Source of the DNA: Myxococcales bacterium
GTDB lineage: Bacteria; Myxococcota; Bradymonadia; UBA7976; UBA1532
Length of the DNA stretch: 6,868 nucleotides
Reading direction: 5' to 3'
NCBI GenBank assembly: GCA_020430675.1
Contig: JAGQJJ010000213.1
Coordinates: 1-6,868 of the forward strand
Shown here: positions 6,670 through 6,868 of the stretch, piece after piece
Layout: each line of letters opens with the position of its first letter
How positions within the stretch are numbered: the stretch's first letter is position 1
Program-made: the position numbers and the translations under genes
The notes under the pieces: generated by a model
What the model was told of the DNA's origin: nothing
Seen by the model: only the letters and a program-made list of their open reading frames with translations
Database searches by the model: none

Positions 6670-6868
6670 ATGGACGACCTGTGGACCGAGATGACCAGCT
6701 GGTTCACCCAGGAGCGCCTGTTCGACCTGCTGCGCCTGTCGGCCTGGGTCGCTGGCGGCGTGGTCGGCGCGCGGCTGTTGGCCATCGGCGCCGGCCGGTT
6801 TGCACTGAGCCTGGGTGTCGGCAGCCACATGCTGGTGCGGCGCGTCGTCTGGTACGGCCTGCTGGTGG
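6670..6868 (+). CDS. N-terminus of an MscS-family mechanosensitive ion channel (3' end outside window)
   Basis: ATG at 6670 follows GGTGAGGG (6659-6666), a fair Shine-Dalgarno. The visible 66 residues begin MDDLWTEMTSWFTQERLFDL and continue past the window edge. An amphipathic start with several Trp and Phe is followed by a hydrophobic helix (about 21-41, LRLSAWVAGGVVGARLLAIGA) and the start of a second (VRRVVWYGLLV). This resembles the N-terminal membrane region of small-conductance mechanosensitive channels, which release solutes when membrane tension rises. The pore helix and the beta domain lie outside the window, so the call leans on the adjoining DUF432-like gene and the general pattern. 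The 14-nt gap suggests the two are translated from one mRNA. Confidence 0.6.
   Translation, partial: MDDLWTEMTSWFTQERLFDLLRLSAWVAGGVVGARLLAIGAGRFALSLGVGSHMLVRRVVWYGLLV

Overview
This is a very GC-rich window (about two thirds or more G+C by eye) with tightly packed genes. The two lipoproteins carry long Asp/Pro/Ala tethers right after the lipid-modified cysteine. That style, together with an orphan lamin-tail domain protein, a TMEM260-like DUF2723 glycosyltransferase and a DUF432/MscS pair, suggests a deltaproteobacterial-type organism, most likely Myxococcota. This placement is inferred from protein style, not from a search.

Layout: (1) 2-217 (+), C-terminal tail of an unidentified helical protein. 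(2) 224-2339 (-), a convergent gene for a secreted alpha/beta-hydrolase-like lipoprotein. It is broken by an apparent 1-nt frameshift in its Asp-rich tether, so a simple gene call would start at 2269 and lose the signal peptide. (3) 2340-2387, a 48-bp divergent control region. (4) 2388-2546 (+), a 52-residue protein with two predicted membrane helices. Its stop overlaps the start of (5) 2543-4225 (+), a DUF2723 GT-C membrane glycosyltransferase. (6) 4258-5772 (+), a lipoprotein with an OB-fold-like region and a lamin-tail domain but no catalytic nuclease domain. (7) 5822-6655 (+), a soluble DUF432-like protein. (8) 6670-end (+), the N-terminus of an MscS-type mechanosensitive channel.

The five genes from 2388 to the right edge run the same way with gaps of -4, 32, 49 and 14 nt, so they could be one or two operons. 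The window concerns the cell envelope: two surface or periplasmic lipoproteins, a polytopic glycosyltransferase with a small membrane partner, and a mechanosensitive channel with a cytosolic companion. The parts that look least described are the small protein fused translationally to DUF2723 and the DUF432-MscS pair. I saw no RNA genes, CRISPR arrays, insertion sequences or attachment sites. The only stretches without a gene are short (the longest is about 49 nt).
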